Positions 19,838 through 28,535 of a stretch of 64,000 nucleotides of DNA are shown here, piece after piece. The position numbers and the translations under genes were made by a program. The notes beneath the pieces are model-generated. The model was given only the letters and a program-made list of their open reading frames with translations. It was not told the DNA's origin and ran no database searches. The DNA is from Verrucomicrobiia bacterium DG1235. Lineage in GTDB: Bacteria > Verrucomicrobiota > Verrucomicrobiia > Opitutales > Opitutaceae. The stretch covers positions 4,485,392 through 4,549,391 of the forward strand of contig DS990592.1 in the NCBI GenBank assembly GCA_000155695.1. The letters run 5' to 3'. Numbering within the stretch: position 1 is the stretch's first letter; each line of letters begins with the position of its first letter.

Positions 19838-20263
19838 ATGATGAAATCTGGAGTGCGTGGACTGTATAGAGGGCTGATTTTGGGTCTGGCTGTGTTGGCG
19901 GTTGGACTGGCCCGGGCGGAGGAGACTCCGGCTTGGGAGTTCGAAATTGTGGAGAGCGAGGTAGCCACATTTGAGGGTGTGGCCTTGCATCCGAAGGAGG
20001 AGGGTTGGCTTTTGACGACTCGGATGCGGGTGAAGTCGCTTCGGCTGATTGCTCCGATTTCGCAGCTCGAATTCAAGGGGATCGATGCGGCCGAGGAAGT
20101 GGTTTGGGAGAAGAGTCACACGATTCGCAGGAAGGATTTCGAGGCGGCCTATGGCGGAGGGCGGGAATTGTTTGTCCGCGTTTTTCTGAAAGAGGTGCCG
20201 GAGGATGTGGTTTTGGTGAAGCTGCACTATGGCGACGAGGAAGAGCTTGCCGAAGAGGGTTAG
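19838..20263 (+). CDS. secreted protein of unknown function
   Basis: 141 residues with a clear signal peptide: basic start MMKSGVRGLYRG, hydrophobic core LILGLAVLAVGLARA, and probable cleavage after ARA at about residue 27. The mature part is acidic, with beta-type segments (WEFEIVESEVATF, ELFVRVFLKEVPEDVVLVKLHY). No family was recognised. It starts 19 bases after the ACT-domain gene with GAGGAG upstream, so the two are probably co-transcribed. Likely periplasmic. Confidence 0.75.
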   Translation: MMKSGVRGLYRGLILGLAVLAVGLARAEETPAWEFEIVESEVATFEGVALHPKEEGWLLTTRMRVKSLRLIAPISQLEFKGIDAAEEVVWEKSHTIRRKDFEAAYGGGRELFVRVFLKEVPEDVVLVKLHYGDEEELAEEG

Positions 20264-20400
20264 AGGTATTGCGCAAACTTGTAGGCTTTAAGGTTTTATC
20301 GGTGTTTGGCTGATGAAGCCTTGCATTTTGTGGGGCATAGCTCGTTTCTTGGGGCGTCGTCCCCCCGCCTTTCGTATAGATATACCTACTTGTTTCTTGG

Positions 20401-22191
20401 ATGGAGCTCCACGCTTTAGATCTGTCTTTAATCGCCCTTTATTTGTGCACGGTAGTGATCTTCGGATTCGTTGCTCGTCGACGGGCGGGGGTTAGTCTGG
20501 AGTCGTATTTTCTGGGGAGTCGCAAGGTGCCTTGGTATCTGCTTGGCGTTTCGAACGCGTCTTCGATGTTTGATATCGCGGGTACGATGTGGCTGGTTTC
20601 GGTGGTGTTCATCTACGGGGCCAAGGGGGCGTGGCTGCCTTGGCTTTGGCCGACGTACAATCAGGTCTTTTTGATGGTGTACCTGTCTCAGTGGGTGCGG
20701 CGTTCGGGGGCGTTGACCGGTGGTGACTGGATGAATACGCGGTTTAAGAATCCGATCGGGCTGGAGATGTCGCGCCTGGTGGTGGTGGTCTTCGCGTTGA
20801 TGAGCGTGGTCAGTTTTTCGGCCTATGCGTTCAAGGGGCTTGCTGGGTTTGCCTCGATTTTCTTGCCCAGCGCGATCGAGCCTACGACTTACGCTTTCAT
20901 TTTGATAGGGGTCTCCTTGGCCTACGCGACGCTGGGCGGGATACGCAGCGTGATTTTTACGGACCTGATCCAGTTTTCGCTGCTGATAGCGATCTCGATC
21001 GTGATCGGGTACTACGCGATGACGTTTACTTCGGCGGAGGCGATCCGAGAGGTGACTCCGCAGGGTTGGTCGAGCGTCTGGTTTGACCGGAAGCTCGATC
21101 TTGACTGGAGCGGCTTGCTGCCGCAGCTCAACGACATTATCGCCCTACAGGGCTACGAGCTGTTTTTTCCGTTTTTCATGATGATGATGTTGAAGGGGGT
21201 GCTGGTCAGCGTGGCGGGTCCGGCTCCGAATTTCGACATGCAGCGTTTGCTGGCGACTCGGAATCCGCGTGAGGCCGCTTTGATGAGCAGCGTCGTTTCG
21301 TTGGCCTTGTTTCCCCGCTGGATTCTCGTGACGGGAATCGTGGTTCTCGGGCTGGTCTTCTATTCGACGGATTTGCGCCTGCAGGATCCGGCTTTCGACT
21401 ATGAGCTGGTGTTGCCGCACGTGATCAGCGAGTTCGTGCCGATCGGGTTGAAGGGGCTGATTATCGTGGGCTTTTTGGCGGCGTTTATGTCGACCTTTGA
21501 CTCTACGATCAATGCGGGGGCGGCTTATTTGGTGAATGACGTTTACAAGCGCTACCTTCGTCCGAACGAGACGGAGAGCTCCTATGTGAAGCTTTGTTAC
21601 TTGGCTTCGTTTCTAGTGGTGGCGATCGGGGTGGCTCTGAGCGTTTTCATGGAGAGCATCAACGACATCATGGGCTGGATCGTGGGCGGTCTTTGGGGCG
21701 GCTATGCAGCGCCGAATATTTTGAAGTGGCACTGGTGGCGCTTAAATGGGGTGGGCTACTTTTGCGGAATGTTGGGCGGTATCTTGAGTTCGTTTATCCT
21801 GCCGGAGCTCTTTCCGCAGTTCTCCTTTATCCAGCTGTTTCCGGCGATTTTCGTCGTCTCGCTAGGGGGAGCGATTGGAGGGAGCCTTGCGTCAGGTCAC
21901 GAGGATATGGATACGCTTGCGTCCTTCTATAAGAAGGTGAGGCCGTGGGGTCACTGGGGACCGGTGATCGAGTATTTGCGGAAGACGGACGACACGATAG
22001 AGGCGAATCGGGATTGGCCGCGGCACATCTTCAACATTCTGGTCGGGATCGTCTGGCACTTCATGCTGGTGTTGATTCCGCTGTTTTTGGTGATCAAGGA
22101 ATACAAGCAGATGTGGATCGGAATCGCGGTCTTCATGGTGTGCTGCGCGATTTTGAAGCGCACGTGGCTCGACCGGCTTGAGCACGATTGA
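20401..22191 (+). CDS. sodium:solute symporter (SSS family)
   Basis: 596 residues with about 13-14 predicted membrane helices. The SSS signature regions are readable: ESYFLGSRKVPWYLLGVSNASSMFDIAG near residues 32-60, the re-entrant part TYAFILIGVSLAYATLGGIRSVIFTDLIQF, and LAAFMSTFDSTINAGAAYLVNDVYKRY, where the Ser/Thr-rich site corresponds to the second sodium site. A sodium-coupled uptake role follows from the family. The substrate (sugar, organic acid or amino acid) cannot be read from the sequence. Confidence 0.9.
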   Translation: MELHALDLSLIALYLCTVVIFGFVARRRAGVSLESYFLGSRKVPWYLLGVSNASSMFDIAGTMWLVSVVFIYGAKGAWLPWLWPTYNQVFLMVYLSQWVRRSGALTGGDWMNTRFKNPIGLEMSRLVVVVFALMSVVSFSAYAFKGLAGFASIFLPSAIEPTTYAFILIGVSLAYATLGGIRSVIFTDLIQFSLLIAISIVIGYYAMTFTSAEAIREVTPQGWSSVWFDRKLDLDWSGLLPQLNDIIALQGYELFFPFFMMMMLKGVLVSVAGPAPNFDMQRLLATRNPREAALMSSVVSLALFPRWILVTGIVVLGLVFYSTDLRLQDPAFDYELVLPHVISEFVPIGLKGLIIVGFLAAFMSTFDSTINAGAAYLVNDVYKRYLRPNETESSYVKLCYLASFLVVAIGVALSVFMESINDIMGWIVGGLWGGYAAPNILKWHWWRLNGVGYFCGMLGGILSSFILPELFPQFSFIQLFPAIFVVSLGGAIGGSLASGHEDMDTLASFYKKVRPWGHWGPVIEYLRKTDDTIEANRDWPRHIFNILVGIVWHFMLVLIPLFLVIKEYKQMWIGIAVFMVCCAILKRTWLDRLEHD

Positions 22192-22641
22192 TAGTGCGGA
22201 TTAGGCGGTCTTTTTTCTCGCGCGAAAAATTTCTCATAAAAGAGTGAATTGCGTGAAGGGGCTTTTTTCAGATTGGGGTTTCTTTGAGTGTCCCATGCAT
22301 CGTTTCTCAGGTTAGCGCCTCGGAAGCGATCTTGCTTCATTCAATGCCCCTCCTGTCCAGCTTCTTAGTCTCTGATCTTTGCGGAAAGCGACGATACCAA
22401 AAGTAGTTTGTTCAAAACACGCTGTTCGGAAGAGGTCTTGGATGAGCTGGGGTCGACTTTATTTTTACAGGGGTGATGACACGCGGTCAAGCGGACGCAT
22501 TTGCGCGAGCTTGGCCGTTCCTGTGTCTCGATATTGCCTCAGAGCTTTGGAGGCTGGCCATTAGATTTGCTGATTCCAGCTATTGGTAATCCTAAGAGTT
22601 CGTGGTATCAATTTTTCTGATAGTAAGATTGATTTGATTTC
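22192..22641. other. 450-base gap without a recognised gene
   Basis: The only short open frame (22379-22564) has no start signal and no recognisable protein features. A TTTTTC...GAAAAA inverted repeat near 22213-22230 may end transcription of the symporter gene. Otherwise nothing recognisable was seen, apart from the presumed promoter of the transhydrogenase operon near the right end. Confidence 0.5.
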
Positions 22642-23796
22642 ATGCCTGTTAATAGGCATCAAAATCCAATGCGTGTATTCGTTCCTTCAGAAACTTCCGA
22701 CTCGGAAAAACGCGTCGCTCTCATACCTGAATCGGTAAAACGACTCGTGGGCCTTGGCTTGGAGATCGTAATCGAGTCCGGGGCAGGGGTGGCAAGTTAC
22801 TACCTTGACGAAGCCTATACTGCGGCCGGCGCTCGGGTATCCAGCGATCGGGCGGGAGAGCTTTCCAGCGCTGACATGGTGTTGCGTGTCAGCAAGCCAA
22901 GCATGGAGGAAGCGTCTGCTCAGAAGAGCGGTTCCTGGTCGATTGGGTTTCTCGACCCTTTTAATGAAGGCGAGTTGATCGGACAGTTTGCCAAATCTGG
23001 CGTGACAGCGGTGAGCATGGAGATGATTCCGCGCACGACGCTTGCTCAGAAAATGGATGGCATCAGTTCCCAAGCGAATCTTGCGGGCTACTTTGCGGTC
23101 GTGAAGGGAGCGGAGCGGCTGAATAGGATTTTGCCGATGATGATGACACCGGCGGGCACGATTTCTCCTGCTCGCGTTTTCGTGATCGGAGTTGGCGTGG
23201 CCGGCTTGCAGGCGATCGCGACTGCCAAGCGCTTGGGAGCGCGTGTTGACGCGTTTGATACGCGCCCGGTGGTCGAGGAGCAGGTGAAGTCGCTGGGAGC
23301 GAAGTTTGTGAAGATCGACCTCGGCGAAATGGGGCAGACGGATCAGGGCTATGCCAAGGAGCTGACGGATGAGCAGAAGGAACTGCAGAAGGCGGGCATG
23401 GCGAAGGTGTGCGCTCAGTCGGATATCGTAATCACGACTGCGAAGCTGTTTGGCCGGAAGGCTCCTCTGATCGTCGATGAGAAGATGCTCTCCGGGATGA
23501 AGCATGGTAGCGTGGTGGTTGACCTCGCTGTCGAGTCTGGCGGCAATGTGGAAGGCTCTCGGCTCGACGAAGAAGTGATCACTGCGAACGGCGTGCGTAT
23601 CGTAGGGGTTGGCAAATTAGAGTGTGGAGTGGCTGTTCACGCGAGCCAGATGTATTCGGCGAACATATACAATTTCATCGAGCATTTCTGGGACGCCGAG
23701 GCGAAGGCCATCAAGAGCGACCTAGCTGACGAGATCCTCAAGGGATGCGTCATCACTCAAGGCGGATCGATCGTGCACGAGCGTTTCGCAAAGTAA
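22642..23796 (+). CDS. pntAA: proton-translocating NAD(P)+ transhydrogenase, alpha subunit part 1
   Basis: NAD(H)-binding domain I. It carries the alanine-dehydrogenase-like fold with LIPESVKRLVGLGLEIVIESGAG, the motif RTTLAQKMDGISSQANLAGY, and the nucleotide loop VIGVGVAGLQAIATAKRLGA followed by the acidic FDTRP. It is a separate subunit, so the enzyme is the three-polypeptide type. The first in-frame ATG is at 22642, but homology begins at the ATG at 22669 (MRVFVPSETSDSEKRVAL). The 18 bases at 22642-22659 form a perfect 6-base stem (ATGCCT/AGGCAT) just before that second start. Head of an operon with pntAB and pntB. Confidence 0.93.
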   Translation: MPVNRHQNPMRVFVPSETSDSEKRVALIPESVKRLVGLGLEIVIESGAGVASYYLDEAYTAAGARVSSDRAGELSSADMVLRVSKPSMEEASAQKSGSWSIGFLDPFNEGELIGQFAKSGVTAVSMEMIPRTTLAQKMDGISSQANLAGYFAVVKGAERLNRILPMMMTPAGTISPARVFVIGVGVAGLQAIATAKRLGARVDAFDTRPVVEEQVKSLGAKFVKIDLGEMGQTDQGYAKELTDEQKELQKAGMAKVCAQSDIVITTAKLFGRKAPLIVDEKMLSGMKHGSVVVDLAVESGGNVEGSRLDEEVITANGVRIVGVGKLECGVAVHASQMYSANIYNFIEHFWDAEAKAIKSDLADEILKGCVITQGGSIVHERFAK

Positions 23797-23828
23797 CTTT
23801 CAGGCAATAAGCAAAAACTGGATACATC

Positions 23829-24113
23829 ATGGATCTCGTACTACTATTTTTCATATTCGTGCTCGCGGCCTTTCTGGGGCTGGAGCTGATAAGCAAAGTG
23901 CCTTCGCAGCTGCATACGCCGCTCATGTCGGGCTCGAACGCGATCTCCGGAATCACGATCGTCGGCGCCTTGCTGGCGACGGGAGCGGAGGAGCAAGGCT
24001 CGATGGGCATGATTCTGGGCTTCGTCGCCTTGGTGTTTGCCACGATCAACGTGGTGGGTGGCTATGTGGTGACGGACCGCATGCTTCAGATGTTCAAGAA
24101 AAAGGGGAAGTAA
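23829..24113 (+). CDS. pntAB: NAD(P)+ transhydrogenase, alpha subunit part 2
   Basis: 94 residues with three membrane helices (about 4-24, 38-57 and 62-82). The typical short membrane subunit of the split enzyme, with the segment LHTPLMSGSNAISGITIVGAL characteristic of domain II. It follows pntAA after 32 bases and precedes pntB by 6 bases. It forms half of the proton channel. Confidence 0.93.
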   Translation: MDLVLLFFIFVLAAFLGLELISKVPSQLHTPLMSGSNAISGITIVGALLATGAEEQGSMGMILGFVALVFATINVVGGYVVTDRMLQMFKKKGK

Positions 24114-24119
24114 GCGGTC

Positions 24120-25541
24120 ATGGAAGCGAACGTACTAATAAATTTGGCATATGTGGTCGCGGCCACGCTTTTCGTATTTGGCATCAAGATGCTAGGCTCG
24201 GCCGACACGGCTCGGCGGGGAAATCTCGTTTCGGGCTTGGGCATGCTGTTCGCGGTGGTGGTCACTTTGGTCGACCGCAGCATTCTCAGCTACACTTGGA
24301 TTCTTGCCGGTCTGGTGCTTGGTTCTGCCATTGGGCTGGTCGCGGCGCGTCTGGTTAAGATGACGGCGATGCCCGAGCTTGTGGCCTTGTTCAATGGCTT
24401 TGGCGGACTGGCCAGTTTGCTGGTCGCTTGGGCGGAGTTTGAGAAAATCCGCGGAATGGGCTGGGCGGCTTACGAGCTCGCTATGGAATCGAACGCGATT
24501 TTCAGTGGATTCGTCATTTATCTAGCGATGTTTATCGGCGGCGTGACCTTTACCGGATCGCTGTTCGCCTATGGGAAATTGTCCGGAAAGCTGAGCGGCA
24601 CGGCGATTGTGTTCAAGGGGCAGAAGGCATTTAACCTTTTGCTTTGCGTAGCGATTCTTGGCATCGGAATCGTCTTCACTTGGGGCAGCGATCTCGAACT
24701 CACCTACAAGCTGTTTCTGACTGGCATGGGACTCTCGCTTCTTTTTGGGGTGATGGGCGTGATGCCGATTGGCGGCGGCGATATGCCGGTGGTGATTTCT
24801 CTTCTCAACAGTTTGTCTGGAATGGCGGCGTCGGCTGCCGGCTTCGTTATCTCGAACAACGTGCTCATCGTGGCCGGCTGTTTGGTCGGGGCCAGCGGGT
24901 TGATCCTGACGGTGATCATGTGTAAGGCGATGAACCGTTCGCTCGGGAACGTGCTCTTCAGCGGATTTGGCGCGTCCAGTTCCAGTGGTGGAGCGGAGGA
25001 CGACCGCGAGCCGAAGGCCATCAGCGTGGAGGACGCGTTTTACGTGCTCGAGGCGGCCAGTTCGGTGGTCTTCATCCCCGGATACGGCATGGCGGTGGCT
25101 CAGGCTCAGCACGTGGTCAAGGAACTCGCGGAACTGCTCGAAGAAAACGGGACGGAGGCGAATTTCGCGATCCACCCGGTGGCGGGTCGCATGCCAGGGC
25201 ACATGAACGTGTTGCTCGCCGAGGCGGACGTGGAGTACGAGAAACTGCTCGAGATGGACACGGTTAATCCGATGATGCCGACGGTGGACGTGGCGATCGT
25301 GATCGGCGCGAATGACGTGGTGAATCCAGCCGCGACGGATGACGAAAGCAGCCCGATCTACGGGATGCCGATCATCGAGGCGCACCAGGCCAAGACGGTC
25401 TTCGTGCTCAAGCGCGGCCAGGGCAAGGGCTTCTCCGGCTTGGTCAACAAGCTCTTTGTGATGGAGAATACCCGGATGATCTACGGCGATGCGAAGAGCA
25501 CTATCTCTTCGCTGGTCAACGAGTTAAAGTCTTCGAGCTAG
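24120..25541 (+). CDS. pntB: NAD(P)+ transhydrogenase, beta subunit
   Basis: 473 residues. The N-terminal half has about nine membrane helices (to about residue 275), with the conserved MPELVALFNGFGGLASLLVAW and MPIGGGDMPVVISLLNSLSGMA. The C-terminal domain III binds NADP(H) and has the loop VFIPGYGMAVAQAQHVVKEL plus NDVVNPAA. With pntAA and pntAB it couples proton inflow to NADPH formation. Last gene of the operon, followed by a strong terminator. Confidence 0.96.
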   Translation: MEANVLINLAYVVAATLFVFGIKMLGSADTARRGNLVSGLGMLFAVVVTLVDRSILSYTWILAGLVLGSAIGLVAARLVKMTAMPELVALFNGFGGLASLLVAWAEFEKIRGMGWAAYELAMESNAIFSGFVIYLAMFIGGVTFTGSLFAYGKLSGKLSGTAIVFKGQKAFNLLLCVAILGIGIVFTWGSDLELTYKLFLTGMGLSLLFGVMGVMPIGGGDMPVVISLLNSLSGMAASAAGFVISNNVLIVAGCLVGASGLILTVIMCKAMNRSLGNVLFSGFGASSSSGGAEDDREPKAISVEDAFYVLEAASSVVFIPGYGMAVAQAQHVVKELAELLEENGTEANFAIHPVAGRMPGHMNVLLAEADVEYEKLLEMDTVNPMMPTVDVAIVIGANDVVNPAATDDESSPIYGMPIIEAHQAKTVFVLKRGQGKGFSGLVNKLFVMENTRMIYGDAKSTISSLVNELKSSS

Positions 25542-25570
25542 TTCGGTAGTCCGCCACAAAACACTTTCAA

Positions 25571-25600
25571 GGGCCGGCTTCGCCGCCGGTCCTTTTTTTT
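25571..25600 (+). terminator. Rho-independent terminator of the pnt operon
   Basis: GGGCCGGC pairs with GCCGGTCC around a TTCGCC loop and is followed by eight T residues. It lies 30 bases after the pntB stop. Confidence 0.9.
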
Positions 25601-25627
25601 GCGAATCAAGCAAGTTGCGCCAAGGGC

Positions 25628-25657
25628 TTGACTCTTTACTACAGTCGTAGTCTATTC
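25628..25657 (+). promoter_or_regulatory. BlaI-type operator overlapping a promoter
   Basis: An inverted repeat ACTAC-AGTC-GTAGT (25638-25651) resembles the TACTACA/TGTAGTA operators bound by BlaI/MecI. It sits between a -35-like TTGACT (25628-25633) and a -10-like TATTCA (25652-25657), upstream of the regulator gene. Self-repression by the downstream BlaI-like protein is inferred. Confidence 0.65.
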
Positions 25658-25680
25658 AGGTCTCGTTTTTATTTTATGCT

Positions 25681-26052
25681 ATGGAAAAAGGCCCCAAGAT
25701 ATCCGATGCAGAGTGGGAAGTGATGAAGGTGGTGTGGGATCACGCGCCGATGACAGCGACAGAAGTGCTCGATCGCCTTCCTCACGAACAGTGGAAACAA
25801 AAGACGGTGAACACCTTCTTGGCTCGATTGGAGCAGAAGGGTGTTATCGAGTCGAAGCGTGAGGGCCGCGCGAACGTATATTCCTGCTTGCTGAGCGAGG
25901 GGGAGTGCCGACGGACTGAGGGAAGTCATTTTCTTAGCAAAGTGTTTCGGGGCAAGGTTGCTCCGATGATGCTCCATTTCATCGAGAACGAAGAGTTGTC
26001 GGATGGTGAATTGGATGAGCTGAGAGCGATCCTCGACCGGAAGGCAAAATAG
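25681..26052 (+). CDS. BlaI/MecI/CopY-family transcriptional repressor
   Basis: 123 residues. An N-terminal winged helix covers about 5-75: ISDAEWEVMKVVWDHAPMTA, then KTVNTFLARLEQKGVIESKREGRANVY. A dimerisation tail containing FRGKVAPMMLHFIENEELSD follows. Such repressors are inactivated when a partner M56 metalloprotease senses an envelope signal, and the partner gene starts 2 bases after this stop. The operator-like repeat upstream fits autoregulation. No beta-lactamase gene lies beside the pair. Confidence 0.93.
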   Translation: MEKGPKISDAEWEVMKVVWDHAPMTATEVLDRLPHEQWKQKTVNTFLARLEQKGVIESKREGRANVYSCLLSEGECRRTEGSHFLSKVFRGKVAPMMLHFIENEELSDGELDELRAILDRKAK

Positions 26053-26053
26053 G

Positions 26054-27535
26054 ATGGCGGACTTATTTTGGTCATATTGGGACGCTTCAGTACGCTTCGC
26101 GCTGCTTAGTTTCTTTATGCTGCTGGCGATCCCTGTGCTAAGGCGCTGGCTTTCTCCGAAGTTGCTTTGCTGGGCTTGGGCCCTGCTGGTGATTCGCCTC
26201 TCTCTGCCGTTGGCTCTGCCGTTTAGCGGAAGCATTTTCAATATCAGCGAAAGCCTGCAGCCGTCGACCTGGACTAATGTCTTGCGTAGTGGAGTTGTGG
26301 ATGCGGGCTTGGGCGAGACGGTGACGCCGGTCTTTCGGACGCAGGACGAGTTGGTGAAGTCCACGCTGGTCGGATTTTCTTGGGAGCACGCGCTGGTGAC
26401 CTTGTGGCTGATCGGGTTTCTGGTGCTGATGGCTCGCTTGTTGATGAATGCGGTTCGGCTACATCGGTTTTTTAATAGAGCAGAGCGGCAGAATTCTGGT
26501 CGTTTGTATGAGATTTTCAAGGACACGCGTCGCCGGTTTGGCATTCACGCGAATGTCCCCTTGCTGGTGTCTGCCGATGTGAAGACTCCTGGGATTGCGG
26601 GGATCTTTAATCCTCGCGTGGTGATACCGAAGTTTTGCGCGGAGGACTTGAGCGACGAGGAGGTGCGCTGCGTGTTGCTGCACGAGCTTACGCATTATAA
26701 GCGCGGCGATCTGTTTTTGCACCACTTGCTAATGCTGATCTGTTTCGTCCACTGGTATAACCCGTTGGTCTGGCTGGTCTTTCGTCAGTTTAAGATTTCG
26801 ATGGAGCAGGCGTGCGACGCGGACGTGGTGGATACGGTTTGTATCACGACGGTGCGGGCGTATGGCTTGACACTCTTGCAGGTGATGCGGCGTTGTCGGA
26901 CTTCGATGGTTTCTCCAGCTGGAGCTCTTTGCTTGTTGGGCAATAGAAAGTCTAGCGCCTTGCGAGAGCGGATTCAATTGATCGCTAGTCCTCGCCGTTC
27001 CGCGCCGCTGTTCGCTTTGATTGGCATCGGTCTTTTTGGGGCGTCTTTCGTGTATTCAATAACTGGGGAGGCCGAGGTTGAGGACGAAGCGGAACGCCTG
27101 CTGGGGCTGACGCGTTTTCCTGGCGCGATTTTCTTCCGCTTGGATGCGGGGGATCGCTCGATTGGCGAGGATACGGACGTGGGAATCCTTCTTGATTCCT
27201 CCGGCTTACACAGCCCGCGCAGCTGGGTTCAGGAGGTGGACATTGACGAGTTGAGCGGGCGGGAAGTGATCGCTCGCGTGACTTATGAGGTGAATGCGGC
27301 GAGCGCGGACCAGGAGTTTTGGGTGGCTGTGAAGAATGAGAGTGGCCAGTCGATCTCCACCTCGACGACCACGAGTGTCAGTGATGCTGGGGGCAATGTT
27401 CGTTTTATGGAAATCAGGATGGGGCTAGCTCGTTCCGCGAGGGGGCTCGACTATGGGTTGAGCTCGACTGGCCAGGCAGGAGTTTGGCTCCGATCTTTCG
27501 AGTTGATTGAGACGTCGAGCAGACCGCGAACTTAG
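26054..27535 (+). CDS. BlaR1-like M56 family membrane metallopeptidase
   Basis: 493 residues. Membrane helices lie at about 10-30, 35-55 and 115-135, with another near 310-330. The zinc protease motif is H210-E-L-T-H214 (LLHELTHYKRGD), followed by SMEQACDADVV, where an acidic zinc ligand is expected. The C-terminal part after about 340 is a periplasmic domain of about 150 residues that is not a penicillin-binding domain, so beta-lactam sensing is not indicated. It is coupled to the BlaI-like repressor. The stop overlaps the stop of the convergent radical SAM gene by three bases. Confidence 0.88.
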   Translation: MADLFWSYWDASVRFALLSFFMLLAIPVLRRWLSPKLLCWAWALLVIRLSLPLALPFSGSIFNISESLQPSTWTNVLRSGVVDAGLGETVTPVFRTQDELVKSTLVGFSWEHALVTLWLIGFLVLMARLLMNAVRLHRFFNRAERQNSGRLYEIFKDTRRRFGIHANVPLLVSADVKTPGIAGIFNPRVVIPKFCAEDLSDEEVRCVLLHELTHYKRGDLFLHHLLMLICFVHWYNPLVWLVFRQFKISMEQACDADVVDTVCITTVRAYGLTLLQVMRRCRTSMVSPAGALCLLGNRKSSALRERIQLIASPRRSAPLFALIGIGLFGASFVYSITGEAEVEDEAERLLGLTRFPGAIFFRLDAGDRSIGEDTDVGILLDSSGLHSPRSWVQEVDIDELSGREVIARVTYEVNAASADQEFWVAVKNESGQSISTSTTTSVSDAGGNVRFMEIRMGLARSARGLDYGLSSTGQAGVWLRSFELIETSSRPRT

Positions 27536-28254
27536 TGCCGAGCAAACAGCGGGTGGCTGGGGAAGGACTTCTGCAGGAGCCTGACCGTGTTGTTGAGTTT
27601 ATCAGGTGTTGTCGGTGGCAGGTTTTGCCAGTACTCGGTTCGCGCTCGGTTGGGAGCGTAGGCTTGAAAGTAGTGCGGGACGGTGTTGGGGAGCCCTCTT
27701 ATGAGACTGCCGAGTCGCTCGAGGGTGTGGAAGCCTGGAAGGATGATAGTCTTGTATTCGCACTTGGGCGAGAGCGCGGTGACTAAAGCGGCTGATTCGA
27801 TGATTTTGTCGGTGCTGACCGGAACCCCGGCAGCTTTCGTATACAGGGCTTTGTCGAATAGCGGAGCTTTGATTTCGAGGGAGACGTAGTCTACGAGGCC
27901 TTCTTCGATCAGGCAATGGAGCCGGTGTGGCAAGGTACCGTTTGTATCCAGTTTTACTGACAAACCTCTTTTTTTGATATGGGCTAGAAGCGCGGGTAGA
28001 TCGTGGTGTAGAAGCGGCTCTCCGCCAGTGATAACGGCGCTTTCGACGAGGCCAATGCGAGAGTCGATAAACTTGAAGCAGTCTTTGATGTCGTAGTTTT
28101 CGGCGGCGTCGGTGGTCGGTATGGGGATGAGTTGGCTTTTGCAGCAGGAGGGACAGTTTAGGTTGCATCTTTGCGTAAAGAGGACGCAGGCGATTTTGCG
28201 TGGGTAGTCGGTGAGAGACGACTTTTGGATTTCGGCTATCCTTAGATGGCGCAC
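27532..28254 (-). CDS. radical SAM protein, NrdG-like activating enzyme type
   Basis: About 241 residues from a GTG at 28254. The start is chosen because AGGA lies 6 bases upstream and homology begins at RIAEIQKSSLTDYPRKIACVLF. An upstream ATG at 28341 only adds 29 unlikely residues. The iron-sulfur site is C30-x3-C34-x2-C37 (RCNLNCPSC). Then come the glycine-rich SAM motif VITGGEPLLH and VSLEIKAP. This sequence type is usually annotated as an anaerobic ribonucleotide reductase activating protein, yet no nrdD is nearby. It may activate another glycyl-radical enzyme or act otherwise. Confidence 0.8.
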   Translation of the reverse strand: MRHLRIAEIQKSSLTDYPRKIACVLFTQRCNLNCPSCCKSQLIPIPTTDAAENYDIKDCFKFIDSRIGLVESAVITGGEPLLHHDLPALLAHIKKRGLSVKLDTNGTLPHRLHCLIEEGLVDYVSLEIKAPLFDKALYTKAAGVPVSTDKIIESAALVTALSPKCEYKTIILPGFHTLERLGSLIRGLPNTVPHYFQAYAPNRARTEYWQNLPPTTPDKLNNTVRLLQKSFPSHPLFARH

Positions 28255-28535
28255 GTTTTTCCTAGTGGAGCTTTTTTGTGCAGCTTGTCGCTGTATGTTT
28301 TCGTCGACTTGATTGTCTACGCGGGGAATGAAGGTGAGCAAATTGAGCGCATGTCTGAGACGATGTTATCTGAAGGGGAGAGAGCAGCAATGGTCGAGTC
28401 CGCGATGGGTGGCGAAATTCGTTTTTCTAATGAAGGCTACGGTATTCGTTTATTCCGTATAAGAAATTAGGATACTAGGAAACTGGAATCTAATGAGTTG
28501 TGCTGTGAGGGTAGGCGGGGCTAGGGTTTCGAGTG

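Noticed and set aside
26054-27535. Beta-lactam resistance sensor
   Set aside because: The C-terminal domain lacks penicillin-binding motifs such as SxxK with a following SxN and KTG.
28246-28470. 74-codon + strand open frame overlapping the start of the NrdG-like gene
   Set aside because: No clear ribosome site, no family, and it overlaps the coding start on the other strand.
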